Position numbers and translations under genes: made by a program. A stretch of 64,000 bases of DNA, from positions 434,001 to 498,000 of the forward strand of contig NZ_VYQE01000004.1 in the NCBI RefSeq assembly GCF_008710275.1, in the 5' to 3' direction. The DNA is from Histidinibacterium aquaticum (GTDB lineage: Bacteria > Pseudomonadota > Alphaproteobacteria > Rhodobacterales > Rhodobacteraceae). The number at the start of each line of letters is the position of its first letter. Within the stretch, counting starts at the first letter, position 1. The notes beneath the pieces were generated by a model. It was not told the DNA's origin, ran no database searches, and was given only the letters and a program-made list of their open reading frames with translations. Positions 19,995 to 29,361 of the stretch are shown here, piece by piece.

Positions 19995-21034
19995 GGCGCC
20001 AGCGCCGCCGAGATGGCGTCCCGGTCGAGGCCGGCCTCGCCGATCACTACGAGACGCGTTTCCCGGGCGGTCCCGGCGCTGCGGTCGAAGTAGGTCTCGA
20101 TCCGGGGCCCGACCGCCTGGATGGTCAGGCGCATCGGCTTGCCCGCGACGGCGGCAAAGCCCTTGAGACGCAGGATGTCGTGCGTGCGGATCACCTCTGC
20201 GACCTTCTGCGCATAGGCATTGGGGTCGGCGATCTCTCCCAGCGTGACCACGAAACTCTCGAAATCGTCGTGGTCGTGATGGTGATGATCGTCATCCTCG
20301 TCGTCGTGATGATGGTGGTGCACCTCGCGCCGCGCCTCGAGGCTGGCCTCGGAGCCGACATTCTGGCCGAGCAGGATCTCGACCGGCAGGGCCCCCATGG
20401 CGGTGCGGATCACCTGGACCCCTGAACGCGCCTCGGACTTCAGCTTGCCGGTCAGGTCGTCGGCCTCCGGCTCTCCGAGCAGGTCGGACTTGTTCACGAC
20501 GATCATGTCGGCACAGGCGATCTGGTCCTCGAAGAGCTCCGACAGCGGGGTCTCGTGGTCGAGGTTGTCGTCTGCCGCGCGGAGCCGGTCGACGGCGGCC
20601 TCGTCATGGGCGAAGCGGCCCTCCGCCACGGCCTTGCCGTCGACGACGGTGACCACGCCGTCGACGGTGACCTTCGTCGACAGCCCGGGCCAGTTGAAGG
20701 CGCGCACGAGCGGCTGAGGCAGGGCCAGGCCCGAGGTCTCGATCACGATGTGATCCGGCGGCAGGTCGCGCGCCAGCAGCTTCTCCATCGTCGGCACGAA
20801 GTCTTCGGCCACGGTGCAGCAAATGCAGCCGTTCGAGAGTTCCATGATGTCGTCGTCGGTACAGGTCTCGTCGCCGCAGCCCTTGAGGATGTCGCCGTCG
20901 ACGCCGAGGTCGCCGAACTCGTTGATGATGAGCGCGATCCGCTTGCCGCCGGCGTTCTGCAGCATGTGGCGGATCAGGGTCGTCTTGCCGGCCCCGAGAA
21001 AGCCGGTGACGATGGTCGCTGGGATCTTGGCCAT
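19991..21034 (-). CDS. cobW: Cobalamin biosynthesis GTPase CobW
   Basis: A 347-residue COG0523 GTPase (SIMIBI class) thought to act as a cobalt chaperone or insertase for the CobNST chelatase. Seen: P-loop GFLGAGKTTLIRHM at residues 12-25, the metal-binding motif GCICCTVAED with the Cys pair, the NKSD base-specificity motif, and a His/Asp-rich stretch (VHHHHHDDEDDDHHHHDHDD) of about 20 residues before the C-terminal CobW_C domain. The His run suggests strong metal binding. It lies between hupE (63 bases upstream) and GNAT/cobN, downstream of a cobalamin riboswitch, which separates it from zinc-responsive COG0523 proteins. Confidence 0.95.
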   Translation of the reverse strand: MAKIPATIVTGFLGAGKTTLIRHMLQNAGGKRIALIINEFGDLGVDGDILKGCGDETCTDDDIMELSNGCICCTVAEDFVPTMEKLLARDLPPDHIVIETSGLALPQPLVRAFNWPGLSTKVTVDGVVTVVDGKAVAEGRFAHDEAAVDRLRAADDNLDHETPLSELFEDQIACADMIVVNKSDLLGEPEADDLTGKLKSEARSGVQVIRTAMGALPVEILLGQNVGSEASLEARREVHHHHHDDEDDDHHHHDHDDFESFVVTLGEIADPNAYAQKVAEVIRTHDILRLKGFAAVAGKPMRLTIQAVGPRIETYFDRSAGTARETRLVVIGEAGLDRDAISAALAP

Positions 21035-21097
21035 GAAGCCTCCTCAACGCGGGAGAGGCGACCCGAAGGCCGCCTGCCGCAAGTCATGGGTAATGGG

Positions 21098-21745
21098 TCA
21101 GGCGCCGGTGAGCGCCGCGACGATGGGACCTTCGAGCGTCTCGAGCGCGAGGAAGACCCCGACGCCTGCGACCGCCGCGCCGGCGAGGCGGGCATTCACG
21201 GAAGAGGCGTCGGTCGCGCCCAGAACCGTGCGCGCCACGAACTGCGCCCCAATGGCGATGGCGTACTGCGTGATCGCGAGGAAGATCAGGTAGCCGGCGA
21301 GGACCGAGGCCCCCGCGCCGCCTTCCTGCGCCGAGAGAGCGCCCGAGAAGGCCGCGCCGTGGAACAGTCCGAAGCCCGCGAAGAGCACAAGGGCCGGAGC
21401 CAGCGACAGCGCGCGGCCCGAGAGGATCACGCCGCCGATGGCGAGGATCGATACGACGATGACGGTTTCGACGGCGGGAAGGGCGAGGCCCGCGTAGGCC
21501 GCGGCACAGCCCAGGACCATGGCCGCCACATAGGCGAGCGGCGCCGTGAGCCGGGCGGAGGTGAAGAGGGCGGCGATGCCCATCGCGGCGATGAAGAAGA
21601 GATGGTCGAAGCCGAGGATCGGGTGGCCGACGCCCGAGAGCGCGCCATGGGCGAAGGTCTCCATCGGGAGACCGCCGAGCGGATGGTGGGCGAGGGCCGG
21701 CGTGGCGGTGAGCGTCGCGGCGGCGGCGAGAAGGTAGCGGTTCAT
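21098..21745 (-). CDS. hupE: HupE/UreJ family metal permease, probable cobalt importer
   Basis: A 215-residue membrane protein with a signal-like N terminus (MNRYLLAAAATLTATPALAHH) and about six membrane helices. The family signature HPILGFDHLFFIAAMG carries the His residues linked with metal transport, and GFGLFHGAAF follows. The start at 21745 is chosen because AAGGGGAC lies six bases upstream; an ATG seven codons earlier has no such site. Members of HupE under cobalamin riboswitches are predicted cobalt importers, and here it is the first gene after the riboswitch and leads into cobW and cobN. Nickel transport is the other possibility from the family name. Confidence 0.88.
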   Translation of the reverse strand: MNRYLLAAAATLTATPALAHHPLGGLPMETFAHGALSGVGHPILGFDHLFFIAAMGIAALFTSARLTAPLAYVAAMVLGCAAAYAGLALPAVETVIVVSILAIGGVILSGRALSLAPALVLFAGFGLFHGAAFSGALSAQEGGAGASVLAGYLIFLAITQYAIAIGAQFVARTVLGATDASSVNARLAGAAVAGVGVFLALETLEGPIVAALTGA

Positions 21746-21861
21746 GTCTGTCCCCTTCGGTTCCAAAGGGGGGTCTTACGCGGGCGGCCTCGGCGATCGG
21801 CTCTGGCAGACCCTACGGAACACCCCGTCCGTTTCTGTCTCCGGAGCTGTCCGGCTCCGGT

Positions 21862-22060
21862 GCATGGCAGGTCTCCTGGCTTGCGGGTCGTCGCGTCCTG
21901 CCGCCTTCCCGGGAGTGTCCCAGTGGCTGATTGGCAGGCCGCTCTCCGCCGACAGTCGCGGGGGCGGCTGCGGATTTGGGCCTCCGGCATGGATCGGCCC
22001 GGACCGCATTCCCTTTTGAGCCCCGACCGTATCCGGTCTTCGCGGGGCACCATGCTGAGC
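21862..22060 (-). ncRNA. Cobalamin (adenosylcobalamin) riboswitch
   Basis: Read on the minus strand, the segment has the conserved blocks in order: GGTGCC at the start, AAAAGGGAA, GCAGCCGCCCCCGCGACTGT, the second core GCCACTGGGACACTCCCGGGAAGG, and the B12 box GCCAGGAGACCTGCC. The ends GCATGG and CCATGC pair to close helix P1. A strong hairpin follows at 21841-21860 (CCGGAGC/GCTCCGG), then hupE. High B12 should switch off hupE-cobW-GNAT-cobN, at translation or by early termination. The match is strong by eye. Confidence 0.93.
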
Positions 22061-22062
22061 CA

Positions 22063-22092
22063 TTGATGCGCAGCGGGACGCGCCTGCGTCAA
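22063..22092 (-). promoter_or_regulatory. Possible promoter ahead of the cobalamin riboswitch
   Basis: On the minus strand TTGACG (22092-22087) and CATCAA (22068-22063) are 18 bases apart, directly upstream of the riboswitch. The first box matches the -35 consensus at five of six positions; the second is a weak -10. Placement fits a transcript that starts a few bases before the riboswitch. Support is positional and weak. Confidence 0.3.
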
Positions 22093-22257
22093 GCGCGATT
22101 GCGACCGGGTGTCGCTCGGCTGCGGCGAGGTTAAGCGGCAGCAAGCGCAATATCTTGGGGATAAATCCGCCTGCTCGACCGCATGTGGTGGCGTCGCCGT
22201 TGACTCCGGACCTTCGCCTTCGCCAGTCTGGATTTCGAGCAGAATCGGAGAGTGCAG

Positions 22258-25200
22258 GTGAAGTTCACGCGGCTGAGGCTCAACGGCTTCAAGTCCTTCG
22301 TCGACCCCACGGACCTCGTCATCGCGGACGGGCTCACCGGGGTCGTCGGGCCGAACGGCTGCGGCAAGTCGAACCTGCTCGAGGCGCTGCGCTGGGTGAT
22401 GGGCGAGAACCGCCCGACGGCGATGCGCGGCGGTGGGATGGAGGACGTGATCTTCGCCGGCGCCTCGTCGCGCCCGGCGCGGAACCACGCCGAGGTGTCG
22501 CTGGTGCTCGACAACACGGAGCGCACAGCGCCCGCCGGGTTCAACGACGCCGACATCCTGGAGATCACCCGCCGCATCACCCGCGACGTCGGCTCGGCCT
22601 ACAAGCTGGCGGGCAAGGACGTGCGGGCGCGGGACGTCCAGATGCTCTTCGCCGACGCGTCGACGGGCGCGCATTCGCCGGCCCTGGTGCGCCAGGGCCA
22701 GATATCGGAGCTGATCAACGCCCGCCCCAAGGCGCGCCGCAAGGTTCTCGAGGACGCCGCCGGGATCGGCGGTCTCTATCAGCGGCGGCACGAGGCGGAA
22801 CTGAAGCTCAAGTCGGCCGAGCAGAATCTCGCCCGGGTCGATGACGTGATCGAGCAACTGGCCAGCCAGCTCTCGCAGCTGGCCCGCCAGGCCAAGCAGG
22901 CGGCGCGCTACCGCGAGATCGGCACGGCGCTGCGCCAGTCCGAAGGCGCGCTGCTCTTCGTGCGCTGGCGCGAAGCCGACGAGGGCCGCGCGGCCGCCGA
23001 AAGCGCCCTGCGCGAGCTGACCACGGGCGCGGCTCAGGCGGAAAGCGATGCCCGCAAGGCGGCGACGGCCCGCGAGGCAGCCGAAGAAGCGCTGCCGCCG
23101 CTGCGCGAGGAAGAGGCCATCGCCGCCGCGGTCCTGCAGCGCCTCACAGTCGAGCGCGACGGCCTGGCCGACGAGGAGGCGCGGGCCCGCGAGACCATCG
23201 AGGCGCTCGATGCCCGCATCGCCCAGCTCAGCCGCGACATCGAGCGGGAGACGGGCCTCAACCACGACGCGGGCGAGACGATCGAGTCGCTCCGGACGGA
23301 GGCGGAGGAGCTCGAGGCGGCGGGCCAAGGCCACGCTGGCAAGCTGGAGGAGGCCGCGTCGCTCTCCGCCGAGGCGGCTGAGGTCCTTCAGGCCCGGGAA
23401 GGCGACCAGTCCCGCCTGACCGAAGACATGGCGCGCCTCTCGGCCCGTCACCAGGCGGCGCATCGGCTGGTCGAGGATCACCGCAAGACGCTCGCCCGCG
23501 CGGAGGGCGAATCGTCCAAGGCGCGGGCTGCCCGCGAATCCGCCGAACGGGCACTGGCCGAGGCCGAGAGGGCCATGGAACAGGCGACCGAGAAGGAGAG
23601 CGTCGCGCGCGGCACCGCCGAGAACGCGGAGAACACGCTGGCCGAGGCCGACGCCGCCCGCTCCGACGCGCAGGGACGCGAGGCCGAGGCGCGCGCCGCC
23701 CGCTCCGCCGCCGAGGGCGAGGCCTCGGCTCTGAGGGCCGAGGTTGCCGCGCTCGAAAAGCTGGTGAACCGCGACGGCCAAGACGGCCAGCAACTCCTGG
23801 ACCGCGTGGAGGTCCGGAGCGGGTACGAGAAGGCACTCGGTGCCGCGCTCGCCGACGATCTGCGGGCTCCGGTGGTCGCCCCCGATGCCCTGTCCGGCTG
23901 GGTCCCGCTCCCCGGCTACTCCGACGCGGCCCCCCTTCCGGAGGGCGCACAGCCCCTGTCGGAGGTCGTCACGGTGCCGGAGGTGCTGGTCCGCCGTATC
24001 GGCCAGATCGGTCTTGTCGCGCCGGAGGACGGCCCCCGGCTGCAGGCAGCCCTTCGCCCGGGCCAGCGGCTGGTCTCGGTGGAAGGGGATCTCTGGCGGT
24101 GGGACGGCTACCGGGCGGGGGCCGCCGACGCCCCGACGGCCGCCGCGCTGCGCCTGCAGCAACTCAACCGCCTGACGGAGCTCAAGCGCGATCTGGAAGA
24201 GGTCAAGGCACGCGCTGACGGCGCGACCCGGGCGCACGAACACCTCTCTGCCCGCCTCGAAGAGCTCACGCGGGCCGACAAGGCGGCCCGCGAGGCGCGC
24301 CGGGACGCCGACCGGCTCGTGGCCGAGGCGGCACGCGCCCTCAGCCGCGCCGAGGCCGACCGCAACCTCTCGGCGGGCAAGCTGGAGACCGCCGGTCTCG
24401 CGCTGGAACGCTACGAGGCCGAAGCCGAGGAGAGCCGCCGGTCGCTGGCCGAGGCGGAACGCGCCATCGGCGACCTGCCCGACCTCGAGGGCGCCCGGCG
24501 CGAGGTCGAGCAGGTCCGCACCGCCGTCGAGGCCGCGCGGATCGCCATGATGTCCCGCCGGTCCGCCCACGACGAGTTGCGTCGCGAGGGCGAGGCGCGG
24601 GCCAAGCGCCTCCGCACCCTCGAAGCCGAGATCAAGACCTGGACGACCCGCCTCGAGACGGCGGGTCAGCGGTCTGCCGAGCTGGAGGCGCGGCGCCGGG
24701 ATGCCGAAGCGGAGCTCGAAGGCGCCAAGGGCGCGCCGGAAGAGATTGCCGCGAAGCGCGAGAAACTCGCCGACTCGATCGGAGAGGCCGAGGCCCGCCG
24801 CAATACTGCGGGCGACCGGCTCGCCGCGGGCGAGACCGCCCTGCGCGAGGCCACGGTCGCAGAGCGCGAGGCAGAACGCGCGGCGTCGGAGGCGCGCGAG
24901 GCGCGGGCCCGGGGCGAAGCCCGGCTGGAGGCGGCGCGCGAGGCGGTGGCGTCGGCCGCCGCCCGCACCGCCGAGGCGCTGGAGATGCCGCCTCAGCAGC
25001 TGCCCGAGGCGCTGGGGCTCGAAACCGACAGCCTTGGAAGTCCGGATGCCATCGAGGCCGAGGTGAACCGCCTGAAACGCCAGCGCGATGCGCTGGGTGC
25101 GGTGAACCTGCGCGCCGAAGAGGACGCCCGCGAGGTTCAGCAGGAGCACGATACGCTGGTGGCGGACAAGGAGGACCTGGAAGAGGCGATCCGGACGCTT

Positions 25201-25713
25201 CGCTCGGGCATCGCCAGCCTGAACCGCGAAGGGCGCGAGCGTTTGCTGACCGCCTTCGAGGAGGTGAACCGCAACTTCGGCACGCTCTTCACCCACCTCT
25301 TCCGTGGCGGCGAGGCCAAGCTGGAACTGGTGGAAAGCGACGATCCCCTCGACGCGGGGCTGGAGATTCTCTGCCAGCCCCCGGGCAAGAAGCTCTCGAC
25401 CCTGTCGCTTCTGTCAGGCGGCGAACAGACGCTCACCGCGCTGGCGCTGATCTTCGCGGTCTTCCTCGCCAACCCGGCGCCGATCTGCGTGCTCGACGAG
25501 GTCGACGCGCCCCTTGACGATGCCAACGTCACCCGCTTCTGCGACATGCTCGACGAGATGACCCGGCGGACCGAGACGCGCTTTCTGATCATCACACACC
25601 ACGCGGTGACCATGAGCCGGATGGATCGCCTGTTCGGCGTCACGATGGGGGAGCAGGGCGTGTCCCAGCTCGTCTCGGTGGATCTCAAGAAGGCCGAGGC
25701 GATGGTGGCCTGA
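22258..25713 (+). CDS. smc: Chromosome segregation protein SMC
   Basis: A 1151-residue SMC ATPase that compacts and separates the chromosome as a dimer with ScpA and ScpB. The P-loop GPNGCGKS is at residues 31-38, the signature LSGGEQTLTAL near 1052, and the Walker B region VLDEVDAPLDD near 1079. Between them lie two long coiled coils rich in Ala, Glu and Arg, broken by a hinge at roughly residues 510-640. The GTG at 22258 is preferred over another GTG two codons earlier, because GGAG is seven bases upstream of it and family members begin right there. It diverges from the B12 operon and converges with the LOV kinase gene, with 34 bases between the ends. Confidence 0.96.
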   Translation: MKFTRLRLNGFKSFVDPTDLVIADGLTGVVGPNGCGKSNLLEALRWVMGENRPTAMRGGGMEDVIFAGASSRPARNHAEVSLVLDNTERTAPAGFNDADILEITRRITRDVGSAYKLAGKDVRARDVQMLFADASTGAHSPALVRQGQISELINARPKARRKVLEDAAGIGGLYQRRHEAELKLKSAEQNLARVDDVIEQLASQLSQLARQAKQAARYREIGTALRQSEGALLFVRWREADEGRAAAESALRELTTGAAQAESDARKAATAREAAEEALPPLREEEAIAAAVLQRLTVERDGLADEEARARETIEALDARIAQLSRDIERETGLNHDAGETIESLRTEAEELEAAGQGHAGKLEEAASLSAEAAEVLQAREGDQSRLTEDMARLSARHQAAHRLVEDHRKTLARAEGESSKARAARESAERALAEAERAMEQATEKESVARGTAENAENTLAEADAARSDAQGREAEARAARSAAEGEASALRAEVAALEKLVNRDGQDGQQLLDRVEVRSGYEKALGAALADDLRAPVVAPDALSGWVPLPGYSDAAPLPEGAQPLSEVVTVPEVLVRRIGQIGLVAPEDGPRLQAALRPGQRLVSVEGDLWRWDGYRAGAADAPTAAALRLQQLNRLTELKRDLEEVKARADGATRAHEHLSARLEELTRADKAAREARRDADRLVAEAARALSRAEADRNLSAGKLETAGLALERYEAEAEESRRSLAEAERAIGDLPDLEGARREVEQVRTAVEAARIAMMSRRSAHDELRREGEARAKRLRTLEAEIKTWTTRLETAGQRSAELEARRRDAEAELEGAKGAPEEIAAKREKLADSIGEAEARRNTAGDRLAAGETALREATVAEREAERAASEAREARARGEARLEAAREAVASAAARTAEALEMPPQQLPEALGLETDSLGSPDAIEAEVNRLKRQRDALGAVNLRAEEDAREVQQEHDTLVADKEDLEEAIRTLRSGIASLNREGRERLLTAFEEVNRNFGTLFTHLFRGGEAKLELVESDDPLDAGLEILCQPPGKKLSTLSLLSGGEQTLTALALIFAVFLANPAPICVLDEVDAPLDDANVTRFCDMLDEMTRRTETRFLIITHHAVTMSRMDRLFGVTMGEQGVSQLVSVDLKKAEAMVA

Positions 25714-25747
25714 GGCGCCGATGCGCGCCGTCAGATCTGCTGACGAG

Positions 25748-26791
25748 CTACAGGCTGTCCCGCTTGGGCATGTCGACCGTCACGATGGTCCCGGTCGCGC
25801 CGCGGGCGACGGACAGGGAGCCATTCAGCGCCTCGACAAGCTGCTGAACGATGCGACCGCCGAGGCTGCCCTCGGAGGGCCAGTCCGTTTCCTCCGGGAT
25901 GCCGATACCGTCATCGCTCACCTGGACCCGGACCGTTCCGTTGGAGAGCTCCTTCAGGCGCATCTCGACGATGCCCTGGTCGCGCCCGACGAAGGCGTGC
26001 TGCATGGCGTTGGTCATGATCTCGGAGGTGATAAGTCCCAGGCGCGTCGCATCCTCGAAGGGGATGGTGATGGCGTCCGCATCGATATTGACCCGCACGC
26101 CCCGGCGCCCGTCGAGATGGGCGATCGCGTTCGCCACCCGCGACAGGTAGGAGCCGAGCGACACCGGGTTGTCGTTCGACGCCCCGGACTTCACCGCTTC
26201 CGACATCTCCTCGTAGAGAAGCTGCAGGGCCTCGATCCGGTGGGACAGGGTCTCGAACTCCTCGCGCGCGCTCGATGTCCGTGCCTGCACGCGGATCATA
26301 CCGACGATCATCGAAAGGTGGTTCTTCACCCGGTGCTGAATCTCGGAGAGGGCCGAATCAAGCTCGCGCGAGCGGATTGCCGGCGGCTTCTCGCCCGACT
26401 CCGGCAGGGCCATCTGGACGCCGAGGAAGTAGCGGACCTTGCCCCCGTCGTCGGTCAGCGGGGCGATCATCAGGCGGTTCCAGAACGGCGTCCCGTCCGC
26501 GCGGTAGTTGCGGATATCGGTCGTGATCTGATCACCGCGCCCGACCGCGTCACGGATATCCTGCAGAGCATCTTCCTGGGTTTCGGTGCCCTGGAGGAAG
26601 CGGCAGTTGCGCCCGATGGCGGCCGCGCGGGAATAGCCCGTCACGTCGGTGAAGGCATCGTTGACGTAGACGATGGGATTGTCGTCCCGGCTGGGGTCCG
26701 TGATGACCATGGCGAAGGGCGCCTTGGTCAAAGCGCTCATAGCGATTTCGCCCGCGTCGAGCGGAAACTGAAATTCGAGCGGAGTTGTCAC
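25748..26791 (-). CDS. LOV-domain blue-light sensor histidine kinase, HisKA_2 type
   Basis: A 347-residue soluble photoreceptor kinase. Residues about 20-130 form a LOV domain with GRNCRFLQG, where Cys63 would form the flavin adduct, Asn96 and Asn105 in NYRADGTPFWN contact the flavin, and Gln126 ends the FLGVQ strand. All residues needed for photochemistry are present. The HisKA_2 box EIQHRVKNHLSMIVG has His153, and an HATPase domain follows (MTNAMQHAF, DDGIGIPEE, GGRIVQQLV). The GTG at 26791 is chosen for its upstream AGGA; an ATG at 26740 would cut into the cap before the LOV core. It is 113 bases downstream of cbiB and may also have its own promoter. Similar kinases in Caulobacter (LovK) and Brucella act on general stress signalling. 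Confidence 0.92.
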   Translation of the reverse strand: MTTPLEFQFPLDAGEIAMSALTKAPFAMVITDPSRDDNPIVYVNDAFTDVTGYSRAAAIGRNCRFLQGTETQEDALQDIRDAVGRGDQITTDIRNYRADGTPFWNRLMIAPLTDDGGKVRYFLGVQMALPESGEKPPAIRSRELDSALSEIQHRVKNHLSMIVGMIRVQARTSSAREEFETLSHRIEALQLLYEEMSEAVKSGASNDNPVSLGSYLSRVANAIAHLDGRRGVRVNIDADAITIPFEDATRLGLITSEIMTNAMQHAFVGRDQGIVEMRLKELSNGTVRVQVSDDGIGIPEETDWPSEGSLGGRIVQQLVEALNGSLSVARGATGTIVTVDMPKRDSL

Positions 26792-26849
26792 CGGAGTCCT
26801 GGCCTCGTCACTGTCCTCGTCGGGTGTCAGCCGACATTCCGGAAGGTCC

Positions 26850-26875
26850 AACGCCTCATGCCAATCCGCGGTTCC
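26850..26875 (-). promoter_or_regulatory. Candidate EcfG-type (general stress) promoter of the LOV kinase
   Basis: On the minus strand GGAAC (26875-26871), 17 bases, then CGTT (26853-26850). The published alphaproteobacterial general stress sigma consensus is GGAAC, 16-17 bases, CGTT. The -10 part lies 59 bases before the chosen kinase start. Short motifs occur by chance, so this is a hypothesis supported by the kind of gene it precedes. Confidence 0.4.
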
Positions 26876-26904
26876 GGCCGCAAGAACAAGAGTTGACCCT
26901 ACGT

Positions 26905-27807
26905 TCAGAAAACGGTGAACAGGGTGACTGCTGCGAGGCCGAGCGCCCAGGCTGACCACAACTTGCGCACCGCTGCATCGATGGTGTCCGGTCCCGGGTC
27001 GCGGTTGCCCTCGGGGTGGACGAAGGGAAAGTCGCGCCGCTCGCCGTGGTAGCTGCGCGGTCCCGACAGCGTAGTGTCGAGCGCGCGCGCCATGGCAGCT
27101 TCGGGCCAGCCCGCATTCGGCGACCGGTGCAGGCGGGCGTCTCGCGCGAGCGAGGACCAACGGGGCGCGCCGCTTGCGAGCCAGAGCAGGAGCGCCGTCA
27201 GCCGAGCCGGAACCAGGTTGACGAGGTCGTCCGTGCGCGCGGCGGCCCAACCGAAGGCTTCGTGGCGCGGGGTCCGGTAGCCGATCATGCTGTCGGCGGT
27301 GTTGATCGCCTTGTAGGCCAGCATGCCCGGCAGCCCGGCCACGAGAAACCAGAAGGCCGGCGCGATGACGCCGTCGGAGAGGTTTTCCGCCGCGCTCTCG
27401 ATCGCGGCCCGGGAGATGTCGGCTGACGTCATCCCGGTCGTGTCGCGCCCCACGATGAGCGCGACCGCGCGGCGGCCTTCGCCAACAGAGATCCGAAGAT
27501 CGCGCGCGACGGCGGAGACGTGGTCGCAGAGCGATCGCTGCGCGAGGAGGACGGCGGCAACGAGGATTTCGGCGACCCGGCCGGGCAAAAGGGTCAGCAG
27601 CGCACCAGTGCCGACCGCCCCGCCAGCCAGCACGAGAAGAGCGAGACAGCCGCGAAGGCTCCGCGCCTCTCCCCGGTTCAGGCGGTCGTCCAGAAAGGCG
27701 ACTGCCCGACCCATGAGCACCGCCGGATGCGGAAGACGGGACCAGAGCGCCCGCGGTTCTCCGAGGAGCGCGTCGAGCAGCATCGCCGCGGCGAGGGCGC
27801 CGCTCAT
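26905..27807 (-). CDS. cbiB: Adenosylcobinamide-phosphate synthase (CbiB/CobD)
   Basis: Attaches the aminopropanol or its phosphate to adenosylcobyric acid, giving adenosylcobinamide (phosphate), at the inner membrane. The 300-residue protein has four to five hydrophobic helices and the family motifs [58 protein letters not shown] and [14 protein letters not shown]. The ATG at 27807 overlaps the last bases of the CobC-like gene (ATGA), showing translational coupling. In aerobic-pathway naming this is CobD. It is third in the minus-strand set DUF1636, cobC, cbiB, followed by the LOV kinase. Confidence 0.95.
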   Translation of the reverse strand: MSGALAAAMLLDALLGEPRALWSRLPHPAVLMGRAVAFLDDRLNRGEARSLRGCLALLVLAGGAVGTGALLTLLPGRVAEILVAAVLLAQRSLCDHVSAVARDLRISVGEGRRAVALIVGRDTTGMTSADISRAAIESAAENLSDGVIAPAFWFLVAGLPGMLAYKAINTADSMIGYRTPRHEAFGWAAARTDDLVNLVPARLTALLLWLASGAPRWSSLARDARLHRSPNAGWPEAAMARALDTTLSGPRSYHGERRDFPFVHPEGNRDPGPDTIDAAVRKLWSAWALGLAAVTLFTVF

Positions 27808-28769
27808 GTCCGACCCGGGACGTCGGCAAGCGCCTCTTCGACGCGCGCCCATTCGGACGGGGCGGGCAGGCCGAGGCGCAGCAGTCGCCCGGACCACGGG
27901 AAGACCCGGGACCAGATGCGGTGGCGGGCAAGCGCATCCTGCCAGGCGCGGCCTTCGGCCGTCTCGATCAGGCGGAATAGCGATGTCCCGCCCATGACCG
28001 TTGCGCCGCGGTCCGCGGCCAGTTCGTCGAGCCGGCGGGCATCGTCTTCGAGCCTTTCCCGGGTCTCGTCCGCCCAACCGATATCCTCCAGCGCCCGCGC
28101 GCCGATCTCGAGCGCGGGACCGGAGACAGCCCAGGGCCCGAGGCGCTCCGCCAGGTCGGCCAGAGTCTCCGGGTGCCCGATGGCGAAACCCAGCCTGACC
28201 CCGGCGAGGCCCCAGAACTTCCCGAAGCTCTTGAGGACGATGGTGCCCGGCCGGTCGGTCAGCGCAACATGGCTCCGCGCAGGGAGCGTGTCGCAGAAAC
28301 TCTCGTCGATGATCGTCAGCCTCTGCTCTGAAACCTCATCGAGGGACCAGAGGCGCCCGTCGGGGTTGTTCGGATGTACCAGAACGGCGACCGGGGCCGA
28401 CCCCTCCTCGACCACCTCGCGCCCTTGCATGCAGAATGCCGCCGCGTGTTCGTTGTAGGTGGGCCCGGGAATAAGGACCCGCCCCGGGGGCGCAAGCTCG
28501 GGCAAACGCACGATCAGCGACGAGGCACCAGGCGCGGCCACGAGGCTCGCGGTGTCGGGAACCCCCCAGAACAGCCGCGCGGCGGCCTCAAGGCGGTGAA
28601 GCGCGGTCGCATCGGGCAACGCCGTCCAGCTCTCGGATCCGACGTGGCCGGACGGGTAGGGCACCCGGTTTATCCCGGTCGACAGGTCGATCCAGTCCGC
28701 GCGACGGCCGCCGTAGCGCGCGACCGCCGCGTCCAGCCCACCACCGTGGTCGCGGGCGGCTCCGCTCAT
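27804..28769 (-). CDS. cobC: Threonine-phosphate decarboxylase-like protein CobC
   Basis: A 321-residue PLP enzyme of the aminotransferase class I/II fold, expected to make (R)-1-amino-2-propanol phosphate from L-threonine phosphate for the nucleotide loop. Seen: [12 protein letters not shown] near the N terminus, [18 protein letters not shown] with the PLP-ring Asp, and [15 protein letters not shown] with the Schiff-base Lys184. The start overlaps the stop of cbiB's neighbour on both sides: ATGA with cbiB downstream and ATGA with the DUF1636 gene upstream. Histidinol-phosphate aminotransferase is the closest paralogue, but the context favours CobC. Confidence 0.93.
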   Translation of the reverse strand: MSGAARDHGGGLDAAVARYGGRRADWIDLSTGINRVPYPSGHVGSESWTALPDATALHRLEAAARLFWGVPDTASLVAAPGASSLIVRLPELAPPGRVLIPGPTYNEHAAAFCMQGREVVEEGSAPVAVLVHPNNPDGRLWSLDEVSEQRLTIIDESFCDTLPARSHVALTDRPGTIVLKSFGKFWGLAGVRLGFAIGHPETLADLAERLGPWAVSGPALEIGARALEDIGWADETRERLEDDARRLDELAADRGATVMGGTSLFRLIETAEGRAWQDALARHRIWSRVFPWSGRLLRLGLPAPSEWARVEEALADVPGRT

Positions 28770-29146
28770 CCCGGTGTCTCGTCGGGAAGCGGCGGGTGCC
28801 TGGTGACGAAGTGCCCCTTCACGGTCTGCGGCCAGGTCCGATAAGGCACCTGCCCGGTCTCGGAGGCAGCATGAAGCACCGCGTAGGAGACGATTCCGTC
28901 AGCAGAGTCCGGCGTGGGCTCGAACCGGCCGAGCGTGTAGCAGAGCTTGCCCGACGCCTGGATCGCAACGTTGCAGCCGTGGCTGCACCCCATGAGGCAG
29001 GAAACCCTCCGAACCGAGACCGTTTCCCCCTCGGCCCGCGCCTCGACGAGGGCGGCGAGCCGTTCGCCGTCGGTCTGCAGGGCGGCACCGGGCTGCCAGT
29101 CGTCGCGCTTGCATGTGTCGCAGACGGTGATCCAGGTGGTCGGCAT
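28766..29146 (-). CDS. DUF1636 family, probable iron-sulfur or metal protein of the B12 locus
   Basis: A 126-residue protein of the DUF1636 family, which has a thioredoxin-like ferredoxin look. Cys9 and Cys12 in VCDTCKRD and Cys50, Cys54 and Cys58 in VSCLMGCSHGCNV could hold a 2Fe-2S cluster, and Cys69 follows. Members are commonly found in cobalamin gene sets, and this one is the first gene of the coupled set DUF1636, cobC, cbiB. The reaction is unknown. Electron supply or cobalt handling are guesses. It diverges from the single-domain receiver gene across about 215 bases. Confidence 0.85.
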   Translation of the reverse strand: MPTTWITVCDTCKRDDWQPGAALQTDGERLAALVEARAEGETVSVRRVSCLMGCSHGCNVAIQASGKLCYTLGRFEPTPDSADGIVSYAVLHAASETGQVPYRTWPQTVKGHFVTRHPPLPDETPG

Positions 29147-29361
29147 GGGGCCTCCATTCGTTCCGCGGCTTGAAACCGCAAGCGACCGCCACTGACAAGC
29201 CCGTCAGTCGGCAGCGCGACCGGGCATAGCCAGCCCGGGAGGCCGGAGTTGGTAATCTTTCGTTAAGATTTTCGTGTCAATCGTTGAGGCGGGGCAGGAT
29301 CGGACTTCGGACGAGAGTCGGAAACCACGGCCATTTGGCCACCTGCCTTGGAATCGCCGCC

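Noticed and set aside
21742-25296. Very long open frame on the minus strand across smc
   Set aside because: It is a mirror of smc codon structure in GC-rich DNA: the protein is low-complexity Arg/Gly/Leu text without any domain, while the plus-strand frame is a complete SMC with all motifs.
26903-26920. GTTCA-eight bases-TGAAC repeat at the end of cbiB, considered as a LexA site
   Set aside because: Alphaproteobacterial LexA boxes are direct GTTC repeats seven bases apart; this is inverted with a different gap, and no SOS gene follows.
29254-29270. AATCTT-five bases-AAGATT inverted repeat before the receiver gene
   Set aside because: Arms of only six AT-rich bases; could be an operator, but nothing else supports a function and it may be chance.
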